From contig OU744447.1 in the NCBI GenBank assembly GCA_916610825.1, positions 7,695,402-7,759,401 of the forward strand: a stretch of DNA of 64,000 nucleotides, read 5' to 3'. Positions 49,501 through 64,000 of this stretch are shown here, in pieces; the first letter of the stretch is position 1; every line of letters starts with the position of its first letter. Below the pieces are notes generated by a model. It ran no database searches and was not told where the DNA came from. It saw only the letters and a list, made by a program, of their open reading frames with translations. The translations under genes and the position numbers were made by a program. Origin of the DNA: Haliclystus octoradiatus. Its lineage: Eukaryota > Cnidaria > Staurozoa > Stauromedusae > Haliclystidae.

Positions 49501-50863
49501 TGATTCAAGCTTCCAAGTAAATCACATCCAAACTCGTCTTCAATCAACTGATGCTACCAACTTTCCACCAGACGCAACTCTCAACAAAGTCAAATCTGCA
49601 GGTGAAAATGACGCAGTACATCTCAAGCTAGCTGACCTGATCATTAATGGCTTCCCACAACAGAAGGAAAAACTGGACATCAGCATTCACCCCTATTGGT
49701 CACTACGTCACGATCTGTCACTCTTGGAATCATCAATCATCCTCTACCAAGATCGCATTCTTATCCCAAAATCTCTTCGATCGACTATGCTGAATGAACT
49801 CCACACATCTCATCTTGGTCTAACTCGAACTCTTGCACGAGCTCGACAATGTATTTTTTGGCCAAATATGACCAACGAAGTCACAAATCGAATTCGGTCA
49901 TGCGAAGAATGTGCCCAAAGACTGTCATCCAACTCACATGAGCCACTTATTCAAGACACACCACCAACTCGTCCTGGTGAAGCGATTGCAACAGACATTT
50001 TCTCACACCATGGCCACGAATTCCTTGTCATCACCGATAAGTACTCTGGTTGGCCTCACGTTGTACACTGTGGCAAGAGCACCGATACAGACACCGTCGT
50101 CGATATTCTATCCAGCTGGTTCTGTAGCATGGGTGTCCCTATTCGCTTAACGTCTGATGGTGGACCGCAGTTTTCAAGTCATGCATTTTCAGCATTCTGC
50201 AAAGATTGGGGCATAATTCACGACCCGTCGTCACCATACCATCATCAAGCCAACGGACATGCAGAAGCTGCTGTCAAAGCTATGGAAAATATTGTCGCCA
50301 AAGTAACAACAAATGGACACCTCAACACAGAAGCCTTCTACAAAGCTCTATTGGAATACCGTAATACACCAAGAAGTGATGGTATCAGTCCAGCCCAGCG
50401 TTTATTTGGCAAACCTCTTCGGTCACGAATCCCAATTCATCCATCGCAATTCACTGATGACATCAAGCAACTAATTATTATTGCAGACAAGAAAGCAAGC
50501 ACGCTAAAAGAAAAAGCAAAACAACAACATGACCTTCATGCTCGCCGCCTTGATCCATTCATTCCTGGTGATATTGTCCGCATCCAAAATCAGAATACCA
50601 AACATTGGGATCGCATTGGAGAAATTGTCTCTATTGATCCTCGAGGACGCAGCTATCGCCTAAAAACCGAATCTGGTCGACTCTACTGGCGCAACCGCCG
50701 TCAACTCCGCCGGTACTATGGTCCATCAACATCAACTACAGCTGCTGCTTCAACCACCCCAGAGGAGGAAGAACCATCAACAAATACATCTAGTGCATCA
50801 TTACATTCACCACCTAGACGCAGCACTAGAAAGAAAAACAAAACTAATAAACTAAATTTATAA
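46517..50863 (+). CDS. Gag-Pol polyprotein of the Ty3/gypsy-type element (1448 aa)
   Basis: Order of domains: Gag with two CX2CX4HX4C zinc knuckles (CYFCGKQKHSRAEC near residue 317 and CGFCDKLGHYQSVC), protease with LPDTGAACD near 394, reverse transcriptase with TTLDARHGYWQ near 648, RNase H (LETDAAQ near 857, SATEIELAAVVWA, NLIVDHKPL), integrase zinc finger (LHTSHLG...CEEC near 1095-1135), integrase core (ATDIF near 1160, TSDGGPQFS near 1213, NGHAEAAVKAME near 1250) and an SH3-like C-terminus (GDIVRIQ...YWRNRRQLR). Gag and Pol are fused without a frameshift or stop. At the reverse transcriptase metal site the motif reads VVEDV (E at residue 712, codon 48650-48652), where the family normally has two adjacent Asp. 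The domain order with integrase last assigns it to Ty3/gypsy. Confidence 0.96.
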   Translation: METRQNEKASTSTAGDEEFSDNSDSHDPIIPLASSINLPSGDIPPWFNAILQQQQQAFTAALQSVAKATSKHRNNESHSGSAKRMDIPTLKSPSKITIADFRDWEERFSGYAAATRLSTDCNLAARRGILRSAIHDDWSKLWTAKVILVNDIDDTDAIIDKFSHYLRDKRNPLLDRKEFHNRDQLPDETIDQYYAVLRTLDESCGFSPELTRETCHADTGISQNMRDERLRDRLICGLRDVDTQQKVLAEKFSTLTLKKTLDICTSHEASKTTQDKLATSSTINVSAIKSKKPYKKSEKSNTGRQDNNSSNEHTPKCYFCGKQKHSRAECPAKEAICGFCDKLGHYQSVCKAKKRSSHQPNTNHVYLNALSNTTDTIKLLTTHEHGPSYLHWLPDTGAACDVLSVQHLKALNCDLLLKLKPATDQLFTANSTPLSTLGRCSLTIKLNNNQYTADIHVVDAVNAPLLSKKGCIALGLIPENWPDLSAATPVNTVSLLASTDQEAHHINLPTQQSSNDDATQLIKEFSSVFTDTGPLRKMDGPAMKIELTEDATPTRQYKAYNIPFKWQKLVQAQLDSMITKDIIEKVPLNESPQWIHPMVVVPKKNSTEPRITVDLTSLNRFVKRPGYPSRTPRDLIANIPPGMKYFTTLDARHGYWQVPLATESRPLTTFITPWGCYRFRRNVMGLISAGDEHNRRGDEALAGIDNLQKVVEDVIIYDKDYDTHIKRVKDVLKRCSDNGITLNKKKFHFAQSSAEWCGYVITSTGYTLNPRLVTALTEFPQPTSLTQLRSFLGLVQQFESFSSEISQLATPLRALLSPSTSFYWNQLHQDAFKGLINELTSPRILAHFNPQAQLRLETDAAQSKGLGYALWSEQDDKTWRLLQCGSRFVTDAESRYSATEIELAAVVWATQKCKMFLHGSSFNLIVDHKPLISILNDKRLHQIPSARIIRLKEKLSSFSFTAIWRAGTSHTVVDCFSRHPVDQPSPDDVNIDTDADSSFQVNHIQTRLQSTDATNFPPDATLNKVKSAGENDAVHLKLADLIINGFPQQKEKLDISIHPYWSLRHDLSLLESSIILYQDRILIPKSLRSTMLNELHTSHLGLTRTLARARQCIFWPNMTNEVTNRIRSCEECAQRLSSNSHEPLIQDTPPTRPGEAIATDIFSHHGHEFLVITDKYSGWPHVVHCGKSTDTDTVVDILSSWFCSMGVPIRLTSDGGPQFSSHAFSAFCKDWGIIHDPSSPYHHQANGHAEAAVKAMENIVAKVTTNGHLNTEAFYKALLEYRNTPRSDGISPAQRLFGKPLRSRIPIHPSQFTDDIKQLIIIADKKASTLKEKAKQQHDLHARRLDPFIPGDIVRIQNQNTKHWDRIGEIVSIDPRGRSYRLKTESGRLYWRNRRQLRRYYGPSTSTTAAASTTPEEEEPSTNTSSASLHSPPRRSTRKKNKTNKLNL

Positions 50864-50909
50864 TCAATATTCATTACATGTATATTTCTATAATCTCCCA
50901 GAAAGGGCA

Positions 50910-51066
50910 TGTGCTATTACAACTTATTTACATTACAATATTGATATACTTCCTGTAAACATAATCGTGTCATTTATAGTTTTAGTTTAGATTCTAATAT
51001 ACTGATCTGTGATCAACAACGTTTATTCTCTCGTCTCAAGTTCTAGCTTATTCACATAATACTACA
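50910..51066 (+). repeat. 3' LTR of the Ty3/gypsy-type element
   Basis: 157 bp, identical by eye to the 5' LTR, followed by the GTACG duplication. Confidence 0.95.
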
Positions 51067-51504
51067 GTACGTAATATATTTTTACCTTTTAATACTGTAT
51101 AGCCAAAATTTCAGCACTCAAAAAATGTACTTTTTATTTCACACACACTGACGATCGTAACAGGAAGAATTTATGAGAAGTCGCTCTACAATTTGTTGGT
51201 TTTATAATCGGCCTAATACAATCAAGATTTAGACAATAGATGACGGTATATGTGAATCAATTTCTCTGCTTTACATTCTGATAATAGGGTATTTCAATAA
51301 TTGAAAATATCATTCATTTAAATTCTAAAGACATTTTAAACTTGGAAAATCTTGCGCAACAAGGGCAGAACACATTGACGTTGAGTTTTCTTCACCCACT
51401 ACATTCTTTAATGAACTTTTTCCGTGTACCTAAAATTTCAATAAAAATACACTCCACGATGATATGAGTCCATCATGATTGTATAGGATTTATTCATTAG
51501 CTTA

Positions 51505-51684
51505 CTTAAATTTATTTTCTGACATAATTTTGCTCTCCAAGCCTCCAAAAGTAACGTAATGATGACAAATATCCACGGGGTTAATTTCCATTGCGCTTCG
51601 AGGGGTTGTTCAAATGGAACTTTGACAGAATGACCTTACAAATTTTTCACCTAGTGAAAATTGAAAAAGATACTCCAAACATAT
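51505..51684. repeat. ~180-bp direct repeat, left copy
   Basis: Starts CTTAAATTTATTTTCTGACA, contains TTGCGCTTCGAGGGGTTGTT and ends GATACTCCAAACAT. The right copy is at 52893-53073, with a few differences. A weaker relative (CTTTGAATGGGTTGTTCAAA) is near 42160. Confidence 0.85.
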
Positions 51685-51769
51685 ATTTATGAATGACAGA
51701 TTCAACCCTAAGAATGAAAATAAAAAATTTGCAAAATGAATAAATTGATTATATCAAAAGGATACTTGA

Positions 51770-52891
51770 TTGATTGATTTGATTGTACTTAATTGTCTTT
51801 GGGTTTCGTTGACTTGTGTAACATGCAAGGTGATGGAATCGATCATCTCAAAACAAATGAAAAAGTATTTCTTGAAACATGGCTTTCACCAGAGAGCAGC
51901 ACGGAATTTTAGAACGTCGCTCGACGTGCACAATAAATTATTAACGGATACAATCTATTTGGACTTTAGTAAAGCTTTTGATACCATGTCGCACAATAAG
52001 CTAGTTATCAAGCTCAACGCGATTCGAGCTCATCAATGGATATCTTCATTTTTATCTGGTCGCACTAACAGATTTACAACTTGGAAGGAAAAGAACTGAG
52101 ATCAGTAAATAGAATAAAAGACCTGGGAGTTGTATTCACTACCGACCTTAAGCCTTCAGCTCATTGAGCTATGATTACTGCAAAGGCCAACTCTAGGTCA
52201 TTCCTAATAAGATAATGTTTCTCAAGTAGAGATGCTGATGTTTTAATGAAAGCATACAGTGTGTACGTGAGACCACTTTTAGAATCAGTGTCTCCTGTAT
52301 GGTCACCATATTTAATTAAAGATATCATTAGCATTGAAAAGGTTCAAAGAACATTTATCAGGCATGTATGCCACATCAAACACATTTACGGTCAAACATA
52401 TCAAACTCGTTTTAAGTATCTCAATATTGATTCTTTGGAATTAAGGAGAATCAAAAGCGATCTGATAATGATGTTTAAAATTATTAATAGTCTAGTAGAT
52501 TTACATTTAGAAGAATTTTGTAAATTCAATAAAACTAAATATTCACTGCGAGGTAACTCCTTAAAGTTACAACTGACAAATGTATCCGGTAGGCTAAATA
52601 TCAGCAAATACCAATTTAGCAATCGAGTAATTCCATGGTGGAACAGTTTACCAGAGAGTGTGGTAACCTCCAAATCATTAATTTCCTTCAAATCAAAATT
52701 GAACACTGTTGATCTAAATGCCTTATGCAAAGTTAAGTAACAATTCTATATGAACTACTAGTATAGTTAACGCAATTAACACATTTTAATTTTATGCTTT
52801 TTGATGTATTTAAAGGATATATGTAAGTGGAAGTTTTACTTTCCTATATAATCCGGTCAGTATTTTTGACAAATAAACAACAACAACAACA
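51770..52891 (+). pseudogene. Decayed non-LTR (CR1/Jockey-like) retrotransposon fragment
   Basis: Frame 51770-52099 has reverse transcriptase motifs SLTCVTCKVMESIISKQM, TIYLDFSKAFDT and ISSFLSGRTN. Frame 52246-52740 has the C-terminal part YVRPLLESVSPVWSPY and PWWNSLPESVVTSKSLISFK. The segment with the catalytic YADD-type motif is missing between them and stops separate the frames, so this is inactive. The tail is AAATAAACAACAACAACAAC. Confidence 0.88.
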
Positions 52892-52892
52892 A

Positions 52893-53073
52893 CTTAATTT
52901 ATTTTCTGACATAATTTTCCTCTCCAAGCCTCCAAAAGTAACGTAGTAATGATGACAAATTCCCACGTGGTTAACTTCCATTGCGCTTCGAGGGGTTGTT
53001 CAAATGGAACTTTGACAGAATGACCTTAGAAATTTTTCACATAGTGAAAATTGAAAAAGATACTCCAAACATT
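52893..53073. repeat. ~180-bp direct repeat, right copy
   Basis: Starts CTTAATTTATTTTCTGACAT immediately after the (CAA)n tail of the non-LTR fragment and ends GATACTCCAAACAT. It differs from the left copy by several substitutions and a 3-bp GTA insertion. Confidence 0.85.
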
Positions 53074-53388
53074 TTCATGAAAAAGCATACCCTAAAATTT
53101 TTTTCTGAGTTTTTGAAAAGGTGCCCTTTAATATTTTAACTCTCCCGTATACCAAAAGTATTGAAGTTACCCCCCGGGCACAAATGAAATATTATCAAGA
53201 TGCTGTGAAGACAGTGATTCGTGTTGTTCTTAGAAAATATATCAGGTGACAGGTGAAAGGGGGATGTCGGCAAGGCACATTCCTATAATGTCTTTACTAT
53301 TACTGAGTATTGGGTGCTATCGCAACATTGTAACTGACAATCCTTCAAAGTGATCATCAACTGTTATCACAACCCCCTGGTCACAACC

Positions 53389-53556
53389 TCAGGTTCCGAC
53401 AAAAGTAGGAACCCTGGAATCCTAGATTCCTTAAGATTAGAAGACAATTGATATTTTTATGATTTATTGACAGTGAAACTTCAACAAAAGAATTCAGAAG
53501 AAAACGTTGAAATGCCTCTAGGATGTTCCAGAAGGCTGACTCCTTTATCCAACCCT
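53389..53556. mobile_element. hAT-like MITE, family 1, with 8-bp duplication
   Basis: TCAGGTTCCGACAAAAGTAG at the left, AATGCCTCTAGGATGTTCCA inside, and ATCCAACCCT at the right, flanked by TCACAACC on both sides (53381-53388, 53557-53564). Confidence 0.8.
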
Positions 53557-54049
53557 TCACAACCAATACAATTTCTAGGAGAGAATTACGTGAAATTGGG
53601 AGGCTCCTACTAAATTTCAACGTGATAAATCAATATTAACTACATTGTTTTTAAAAATTGCTAAAGTCTAAAGCTAACAATACTGAGTCTTTTGAAAGGT
53701 TACACTCAGGGGAGGTGTGCAAATCCGATCGGATTCAGATTGACTTTCATCTAGTTCGGATACTTTTAGTTTTCAGAGAGTCCCATTCTGTCGCCTATCT
53801 CTTCTTTGAAAATATATTATTACTAAATTAAAACTAATAACAGATCCATTGCGAATGCAATATAAATATATCTGTTACATTCCCGCAGAAATTAAATTCA
53901 AATATAAACAAGGAAATTAAACAAGGACATTCCAACTTATGAAATGTCTTGTGACAAAGAAATATACGTTGTTTAAATATCATGGATTACCATAAAATGA
54001 TTTAATTAATTTGATATTACATAAATAATTGTTGAAATTAAATAATACT

Positions 54050-55279
54050 CTAAAGTTCTTCTTTCGTAATTGGAGAACCCTCAGGTTTAGGTATTCTAGG
54101 TTGTGTTAAATCAACATTAAATCCCAAATCAATATCATCAAGTACTCCTGGTCCATAAACATCTTGGAGTGTTTCAATAAAATCATCTTCACTATTAGCT
54201 TCAGGTAATACATCATCTATAAATGTGGCTAATAAAATTTCTCTTTCTCTTCTATAATCATCATCGTGTATGGCATTAGCATAAAATGAACAAATTTCTT
54301 TAACAGCTACCTCAAACTTTGTAGGTGCCCAATCATCTAATTTACTTTTAGCAACACTAATATCTAATGGGCCTTTAAATGTTGTTGGGAACCGGTACCA
54401 TGCTGTATCGATATCATGATCATAATTTATTGAACTAATTTGGTGACATTTACCAATTTCTTTTAATAGATTTTTCAAAGTAATTGGCTCGTCAAATGCA
54501 ATGTTAATAATTTCATCTGAAAGTTGAACTTGTCCATCGACTATAACTTCAATTGCTCTAGAAACATCTTTAGAATATGCTAAGCTAAATTCGTGATTTT
54601 GAACTGGCGAAGGTAGTGAAACTTTAATCTTTAAATCCTGATGTAGTTTAATCCATAAATCGTAAATCCAGAATCTCATTGTTTCATCACGTGGACCGAT
54701 AGCGTCAGCAACACGAAAAATAACATAAGTGAATCCTCCTTTTTTTCGTTGACTAATCAATAGATCTTCACAAGATAATTTATTGTTTGCATATTTATTT
54801 TCATTATTTAATTCTTGCATTATTGTTTCATTCGTTGGTCTTTTGTCATCTGTTTCCTTAGTTAAACTAGAATGTTCTTTTGTAGTAACTTCATAAATTG
54901 AATCTGTACTCACATAAATGTAGACACCAACTCTATTTTTCAAAACATCTAAAATTTGATCTAGTTGGACAGGTTTAAACGAGCTGAAGTCTATAACATA
55001 ATCATAATATCCTGATGTTAATAATTCTTTACAATTCTTACGTAATAATTCATCTCTATCACATATTATATGCTTATTTGCCAGCCAATTTATTCGTGTA
55101 TCTGAAGCAAAATGGATGTTTCCTCTTGTAAGTAAGTCAATTGCATAATCTCGCTGTGAAAGGGCAAGGAAAGTTTCACTGCCAAGAAAACCAGTCCCTC
55201 CTAGTATTAATATTTTTAAACCTTTTAAATAACCAAAATTAGTAATAAATAACAAACAAAACAACTTTAAAAACGCCAT
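54050..55279 (-). CDS. ER-targeted extended short-chain dehydrogenase/reductase (409 aa)
   Basis: An NAD(P)-binding epimerase/dehydratase-type protein; the substrate is unknown. The start is the ATG at 55279 (ATAATGGCG). Residues 1-20 form a signal peptide (FLKLFCLLFITNFGYL). The Rossmann loop is GGTGFLG (27-33), a conserved Asp-Phe-Ser region is near 97-100, the catalytic Ser region is VSTDS (123-127) and the YxxxK pair is Y163/K167 in YANNK. FRVADAIGPRD follows, as in extended SDRs. The C-terminus is KEEL, a KDEL-type ER retention signal, so the enzyme is probably ER-luminal. An N-glycosylation sequon (NET, near 150) agrees with this. The gene is a single exon. It could also be an RNA-binding-type SDR homologue without enzyme activity. 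Confidence 0.85.
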   Translation of the reverse strand: MAFLKLFCLLFITNFGYLKGLKILILGGTGFLGSETFLALSQRDYAIDLLTRGNIHFASDTRINWLANKHIICDRDELLRKNCKELLTSGYYDYVIDFSSFKPVQLDQILDVLKNRVGVYIYVSTDSIYEVTTKEHSSLTKETDDKRPTNETIMQELNNENKYANNKLSCEDLLISQRKKGGFTYVIFRVADAIGPRDETMRFWIYDLWIKLHQDLKIKVSLPSPVQNHEFSLAYSKDVSRAIEVIVDGQVQLSDEIINIAFDEPITLKNLLKEIGKCHQISSINYDHDIDTAWYRFPTTFKGPLDISVAKSKLDDWAPTKFEVAVKEICSFYANAIHDDDYRREREILLATFIDDVLPEANSEDDFIETLQDVYGPGVLDDIDLGFNVDLTQPRIPKPEGSPITKEEL

Positions 55280-56617
55280 TATTTTGTAATAAACATTCTC
55301 CTGCAAGCTGAAGAATATGACAGGAAACCGTTTTATTTAAACCTTATCGGTATTTATTCAGCTAAGTTGAACAGCGAATCAATAATGTTTACGTCAAGAC
55401 AGGGCACTCGTAACGTGTATTTACTTCCGCTGTTGGTTTCGAAATCAAAGTTTTTGGTTACTTTGGAAAAAAACTTTAAAAGCTTTAGCTGATGTAGAAG
55501 AGTAGATTAAAGTTATTATTCTTTTCTTACTCAAACATCTGCGCTCAAATTTTAATTAAATGAGAGATGTAAAACTTGGATGAAAGGATTTATCTGTGTT
55601 TGTGAAAACTAAACTTTCCAAAGCATCTGTTTGACGGTGAATGCATTTCGTCTACCAGGCGCGAAATCGCTTTATTATATAGATTATGGCCCTAGATAAC
55701 TATTAGTCAGTCACATTGTTTGCAAATGCTTTGAAATCTGAGACAAGAGCAGAGTAGCCTGCCTGTATGTGGTTGTTATTTACAAGTTTCTTTGTCAGCT
55801 ATGTCTGACAGTGATTTGTGGCGTTCTTTGTGTAGCAAATATGTAAGGCATAAGAGGGACGGCACATTCCTTATAATGTGACGGTCTATCTACTACTACT
55901 ACTGTATGCGGTTGTACTTGGTTGTATATGTTATTACATTCCATACGTGTATCTATTTTTGGAAATATATTTTTGCTAAATATAGACATATAAATGTAAT
56001 ATAAAGTCTGTTGCCTTACGTTAATTTACCATGGTATACTATATTGTAATTAATTTATCATATTTCTGAATAAATTATGATCATAAATCATAGCAATTAA
56101 ACCCTTTAAAACAACGGTTTCGCTGTCACTAAAACTAGCCTGTTCGGTATCTTCTCCATGGTAAAAAAGACAATTAGCCTGCCTGTAGACTCAAAATGTT
56201 TCTAAGCAAAACAGTAGATATTTTACTGTTTTGCTTAAATTTTTTGAGTTTGTGCGAGAATCGGATCGAACATAAATAGTAAGACACCAAAAACCCACAC
56301 ACAAATAAGTCATATCATTGAAAGTTTAATAATACAATACTTGCAAAATAATTAAAACCATTGCAATTGAACGTCATTGTCAATATAACAGAACAAATAT
56401 TATATAAATTGACAAATAATCAAAAAGTTAATACTATATTTTTCAAATTTAATAATACAATTCCAAAAAATTGTCAAAGAATATAATGAAATTACAAACA
56501 AAATAAAATATAGAAAGATAGCTTAGCTACTGAATAAAATGGTAATAAGGGTGTGGTTTTTATAACTGCCATATCATGACAATAGATAATACACTAGATT
56601 GACAAATAAGATGAAAT
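55280..56617. other. Intergenic between reductase and calcyphosine-like gene B
   Basis: The upstream region of the reductase gene and the 3' flank of gene B. A weak foldback relic lies near 56170-56260 (GCCTGCCTGTAGACTCAAAA). Nothing else is recognised. Confidence 0.5.
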
Positions 56618-62092
<5,475 letters not shown>

Positions 62093-62540
62093 CTGAATAG
62101 GAATGGAAATTAAATAATTAGGGAGAGGAAGCTTGACAATGAAAAGTTACTGAAGAAGATTATCAACTAAATTTAAGTACATTATACATAAATAATTTTA
62201 TAAGAAAAGTTGTACAAAAAAGCCTAATTTTCAAACTAACTTCCATTCACTTTGTATGGTTAGACGAGCAACCATACCTCATATGTTCTGCACATTTTAC
62301 AGCTCTGGATATCAAGCAATTTGTAAGCAACTTCTCGTACAACAAGATCCAATTTCATTTAAGAAACTTTTAGTACTATGTTTGAAAACTGTGGCATTTT
62401 CTGAATTTCAAGTAGGGGAACAATAGAACAATATAATAGATTGATGGGTCATAGAGCCAAGTAGAGGTCTTTGTTTTACAAGGCTTAGCCTACTGGTAAG
62501 GACTTGATTTTTTTATTCAAGGATGGCGCCCCTCCTTGCA

Positions 62541-62910
62541 GTAATGTAAAAAGTAATGTAGACGGTGTTGCCCTACCGAAGGCATCCATACCACTCCTCT
62601 ATTTCTAGATGAGTGGCTTTTTTTGCTGAGAGCAATGATTTTAAACGCTCTTTGTTGATCTCAGCCGCGACACTACAGATCAATTGCAACAGATTTCATG
62701 GCAGATAGGTCTCGATTGTCAATGCCCAACGATGCGCCGCAGCTAATTACAATGCATTTCCCTCCGGACCATTCCATCCGCCATCTTCAGATGGTACTCA
62801 TTTGATGTTTTAGATAAAGTCAAGGCTGAGTTGACCTATGAGGGATTTGAACCACAGTCGATCAGATATGATCCGATCTAAGTTCGGTTGCTCCCCCATC
62901 TGAGCTAATC
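62541..62910 (-). mobile_element. SINE family 1, full length, with target duplication
   Basis: 3' end (plus-strand left) carries ATGTAGACGGTGTTGCCCTA, and the tRNA-like head ends at CTGAGCTAATC. CCTCCTTGCA flanks both sides (62531-62540 and 62911-62920), a direct target duplication. Upstream of gene B exon 2. Confidence 0.9.
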
Positions 62911-62920
62911 CTCCTTGCAC

Positions 62921-64000
62921 AACCCGACAAAAAGTTTCACCTTCTGAAAAACTTTATTTTCTTAGATAAATGTCTGAATACTGCTGATGATATAAAACAC
63001 GAAATTGAAGTTTCTTCTTCATATTTTAGATATCCAACAATTTGCCTGAATTAACCAGAATTTTGAGCCCTGCCCGCTGATGTGGTGAGGGACGCCATTT
63101 CCCCCATCATCACTGCTTGAAACTGTAGCCTACAAGCTTTCCACAAAATAAATTAAATGTTCAATGTTTTTAATCATTCGACTCAGACAACAGTGGACTT
63201 ATACATAAGAATGCCTGGAGTGTTTTTGTTTGGGAACTATGGAGATTTGCAACTCCTGTTTACTGTTTAGAATTGGGTCAGGTGATAATTTCCCATGAAA
63301 TGAAGCATGACACAATTTTATTTTGAGATGGAAATCCCATGAAAATGTTGATTATTTGGAACAGACCTAGAAATTCACAGGCTTTGTACAAATAGATACA
63401 ATTAATTATCTTATCATAATGAATCTGTTATCCGTTTTTAAATCAAGAGGAGCAAGAACTTGATAAGTATTTTGGGCGTTGACCAAGTTTTTCACTTTTT
63501 TCTTCAGCCAACACTATTCTCATGAAATATTTACTGTTTATTGAGGATAATCATTCATGTCTTTGATTGAATGAATAACAATAAACTCAGCGATAAAAAA
63601 GTTTACAGCATTTTATTGAGGTTGTAACAGCAAACATATAAATATATATATCAATGAAGTGTCAAATACAGGTTATTGATAATATGACTTATCAGATTTT
63701 TTTGCAATTACTGTAGTTTTATTGCTAGACAGAAATTTTACAAATTAATCCTCGCAAAGTGGATAAACCCATAGCAGGTGGGTATTTTTTAAAGAAAATA
63801 AAGTACAAGTATTTACATAACATAGCACGCAAGCTAATGATTTTAATGTTCACCAAAAACAGAAATTTCTTCTACTTTCAGTTAACTGCAAATATCGAAG
63901 CACGACCTGAATTTAGGAAGGCAGCATGCAGACTAGACTATTTTGATAGCAAGCAAAGGGGGAAAATTAATTAAATGTTGGCATATAGACAAGACAGGTT
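62921..64000. other. Right edge, no supported gene
   Basis: Mostly AT-rich sequence. The first exon of gene B was looked for here and not found. One weak candidate exon on the plus strand is listed separately. Confidence 0.5.
63886..63975 (+). other. Possible coding exon with EF-hand-like loop (uncertain)
   Basis: After a good-looking acceptor (CTTCTACTTTCAG) comes an open stretch of 29 codons including PEFRKAACRL and DYFDSKQRGKIN, which resembles an EF-hand loop, then TAA. No donor is seen and the gene it would belong to is not identified. Confidence 0.25.

Larger units (their letters stand above)
45782..51066 (+). mobile_element. Complete Ty3/gypsy-type LTR retrotransposon
   Basis: Two 157-bp LTRs (45782-45938, 50910-51066) look identical base for base, start TGTGC and end TACA. 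The element is flanked by GTACG on both sides (45777-45781, 51067-51071). A primer-binding site candidate starts TGGCGCTGCG at 45939, right after the 5' LTR. A purine tract AGAAAGGGCA precedes the 3' LTR. One uninterrupted Gag-Pol frame lies inside. A SINE occupies most of the leader. Confidence 0.96.
51072..54049. other. Intergenic region with repeats only
   Basis: Between the retrotransposon and the reductase gene. It contains the non-LTR fragment, its flanking direct repeats and one hAT-like MITE. No host gene is supported. Confidence 0.6.

Noticed and set aside
55279-55306. Nine-residue N-terminal extension of the reductase
   Set aside because: It begins at TTG; the ATG at 55279 starts the signal peptide directly.
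62276-62362. Short frame starting MKLDLVVREVAY with a GTATGG donor, tested as exon 1 of calcyphosine-like gene B
   Set aside because: It does not resemble the family N-terminus and ends in the wrong phase for exon 2.

Overview
The window is eukaryotic nuclear DNA from an animal: AT-rich, with genes split by spliceosomal introns (GT..AG, phases consistent) and very many small transposable elements. The gene set (RIC1, UMP-CMP kinase, a PX-domain sorting nexin closest to SNX16, two calcyphosine-like EF-hand genes) is metazoan. An invertebrate deuterostome, possibly an ascidian, is my best guess, but I have no marker that proves it.

Layout. 1-2982: 3' part of a BEL/Pao LTR retrotransposon with its 3' LTR. 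3633-19344 (minus): 16 exons giving the first 670 codons of RIC1, the RAB6 exchange-factor subunit. The rest of the gene lies beyond the left edge, so the BEL element sits in a RIC1 intron. 19852-30955 (plus): complete six-exon UMP-CMP kinase, divergent from RIC1 with 507 bp between start codons. 33054-34460 (minus): intronless SNX16-like gene. 36209-41340 (minus): six-exon calcyphosine-like gene with two interchangeable 137-bp first exons. 42249-45298 (minus): a four-exon gene, built from exons too short to stand out as open frames, for a secreted 95-residue precursor: signal peptide, very acidic spacer, very basic Trp-rich C-terminus ending in an amidation signal. It looks like an antimicrobial peptide or neuropeptide precursor and is the most interesting item here. 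45782-51066 (plus): structurally complete Ty3/gypsy-type retrotransposon with identical LTRs, a 5-bp target duplication, one 1448-codon Gag-Pol frame, and a tRNA-derived SINE in its leader. 51505-53073: decayed non-LTR element between two ~180-bp direct repeats. 54050-55279 (minus): intronless ER-type short-chain dehydrogenase/reductase. 56618-62092 (minus): second calcyphosine-like gene, exons 2-6, first exon not found.

The introns and gaps hold at least nine families of short non-autonomous elements: a hAT-like family with 8-bp duplications, three pogo-like MITE families, GTTCATGAAC palindrome foldbacks, small foldbacks with 8-9-bp duplications, a Harbinger-like foldback, two tRNA-derived SINE families and others. 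Several are nested and can be ordered in time. Long microsatellites lie at 6331-6615 and 43991-44537.

Functionally the host genes are unrelated housekeeping or signalling genes (Golgi traffic, pyrimidine nucleotide synthesis, endosome sorting, calcium binding, a secreted peptide). I see no sign that they work as one pathway. Family assignments rest on remembered protein motifs; no search was run.
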